DNA of 7,282 nt from contig PAUJ01000014.1 of the NCBI GenBank assembly GCA_002713705.1, forward strand, positions 61,299-68,580. The letters run 5' to 3'. The stretch comes from Flavobacteriaceae bacterium. Lineage in GTDB: Bacteria > Bacteroidota > Bacteroidia > Flavobacteriales > Flavobacteriaceae. Under the pieces are notes generated by a model that was not told where the DNA came from, searched no databases, and worked only from the letters and a program-made list of their open reading frames with translations. Below, one piece after another: positions 6,938 through 7,282 of this stretch. Both the position numbers and the translations under genes were made by a program. How positions within the stretch are numbered: the first letter of the stretch is position 1; every line of letters begins with the position of its first letter.

Positions 6938-6966
6938 TAAAGTTATTATTTTTTTGTTTATTTAAA
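6938..6966 (-). promoter_or_regulatory. Candidate promoter for rsfS-ftsH
   Basis: On the minus strand TTTA (6966-6963) is followed after 17 bp by TAACTTTA (6945-6938). Both differ from the Bacteroidota consensus TTTG-N17-23-TAnnTTTG by a final A instead of G. The -7 element ends about 33 bp before the TTG start, giving a short leader. The spacing and position are good, but matches of this kind arise easily in AT-rich DNA. Confidence 0.4.
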
Positions 6967-6981
6967 CGTTATTCTAACGTT
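6965..6981. promoter_or_regulatory. Perfect 7-3-7 inverted repeat in the birA/rsfS divergent region
   Basis: AACGTTA (6965-6971) and TAACGTT (6975-6981) are exact reverse complements separated by TTC; each arm also contains the palindrome AACGTT. The repeat touches the -33 side of the candidate rsfS promoter and lies 26 bp before the birA start, so a bound regulator could affect both genes. It is too AT-rich, and lacks a following T-run in a useful place, to be a good terminator. The operator role is inference; no regulator can be named. Confidence 0.35.
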
Positions 6982-7006
6982 ACATTAACACATTTTTTTA
7001 TTCATA

Positions 7007-7282
7007 GTGGATATAATCAAACTTAATGCCATTGATTCAACTAATTCTTACCTGCTTAACTTAAGTAGGGCGGTACATCTTGAAGATCCAACTATTGTTA
7101 TCACAAATAATCAAACAAAGGGGAGAGGACAGCATGGGACTAGTTGGCAATCTGTTCCACAACAAAGTCTATTGTTTAGCGTGTTTAAAAGATTTGAAGA
7201 TCTTCCTAGTAACAAAATACCTAATATTACTTATGCGGTTTCATTAGGTTTAGAAAATGCTTTTAAAAAATATAAAATACCA
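7007..7282 (+). CDS. birA: Biotin--[acetyl-CoA-carboxylase] ligase, N-terminal part, GTG start
   Basis: BirA activates biotin with ATP and attaches it to carrier lysines of biotin enzymes such as acetyl-CoA carboxylase. Only 92 codons are present before the right edge. The opening 'IIKLNAIDSTNSYL' (3-16) carries the substrate-binding 'DSTN', and 'QTKGRGQHGTSWQS' (36-49) is the biotin/ATP-binding loop, equivalent to GRGRRGRKW in E. coli. There is no N-terminal helix-turn-helix before the catalytic part, so this is a group I, non-repressor ligase. The start is inferred as GTG at 7007: no ATG exists between it and an in-frame stop at 6986-6988, and no in-frame ATG follows in the visible part. 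His43 stands where I recall Met or Arg in homologues. It diverges from rsfS. Confidence 0.93.
   Translation, partial: MDIIKLNAIDSTNSYLLNLSRAVHLEDPTIVITNNQTKGRGQHGTSWQSVPQQSLLFSVFKRFEDLPSNKIPNITYAVSLGLENAFKKYKIP

Noticed and set aside
1..7282. Mobile element, CRISPR array, tRNA or rRNA, or a defence-type novel system
   Set aside because: No transposase, integrase, regular repeat-spacer pattern or RNA gene is visible; nearly all the sequence is covered by recognisable housekeeping genes in tight order.

Overview
The window looks like a conserved core stretch of a Flavobacteriaceae-type chromosome (phylum Bacteroidota). The DNA is very AT-rich. Start sites lack clear Shine-Dalgarno sequences and tend to have A/T-rich leaders. 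Candidate promoters resemble the Bacteroidota -7 element TAnnTTTG. The set birA / rsfS-ftsH-LUD protein-cdsA-psd-acyl-CoA-binding protein is a gene order I associate with flavobacteria from memory; it was not searched.

Layout from right to left, since almost everything is on the minus strand. A plus-strand birA starts at 7007 and runs off the right edge. About 100 bp of divergent control region separates it from rsfS (6522-6905), whose stop overlaps the ftsH start by one base. After a 110-bp gap with a candidate promoter comes a tightly packed series: a LUD-domain protein, cdsA, psd, a small acyl-CoA-binding protein, upp and a Crp/Fnr-type regulator. Spacings are 3 bp, an 11-bp overlap, another 11-bp overlap, 6 bp and 15 bp, so the six genes probably form one transcription unit. 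An 89-bp gap precedes a secreted YceI-family protein. The start of a tiny CDGSH iron-sulfur protein, not previously delimited and cut by the left edge, follows 14 bp downstream of it. No gene-free stretch exceeds about 110 bp.

Functionally, cdsA and psd are the first and last steps from phosphatidic acid to phosphatidylethanolamine; the middle enzyme, phosphatidylserine synthase, is not in the window. The acyl-CoA-binding protein fits with lipid supply. FtsH is the membrane-quality protease, which in other bacteria also sets lipid balance. RsfS silences ribosomes in starvation, upp salvages uracil, and birA charges biotin enzymes such as acetyl-CoA carboxylase. The region reads as membrane and growth-control housekeeping.

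I found no mobile element, CRISPR array, RNA gene or obviously novel system. The points worth a second look are modest: two facing non-ATG starts (TTG for rsfS, GTG for birA) around a perfect 7-3-7 inverted repeat, an atypical FtsH Walker A loop, and the small CDGSH protein at the edge.
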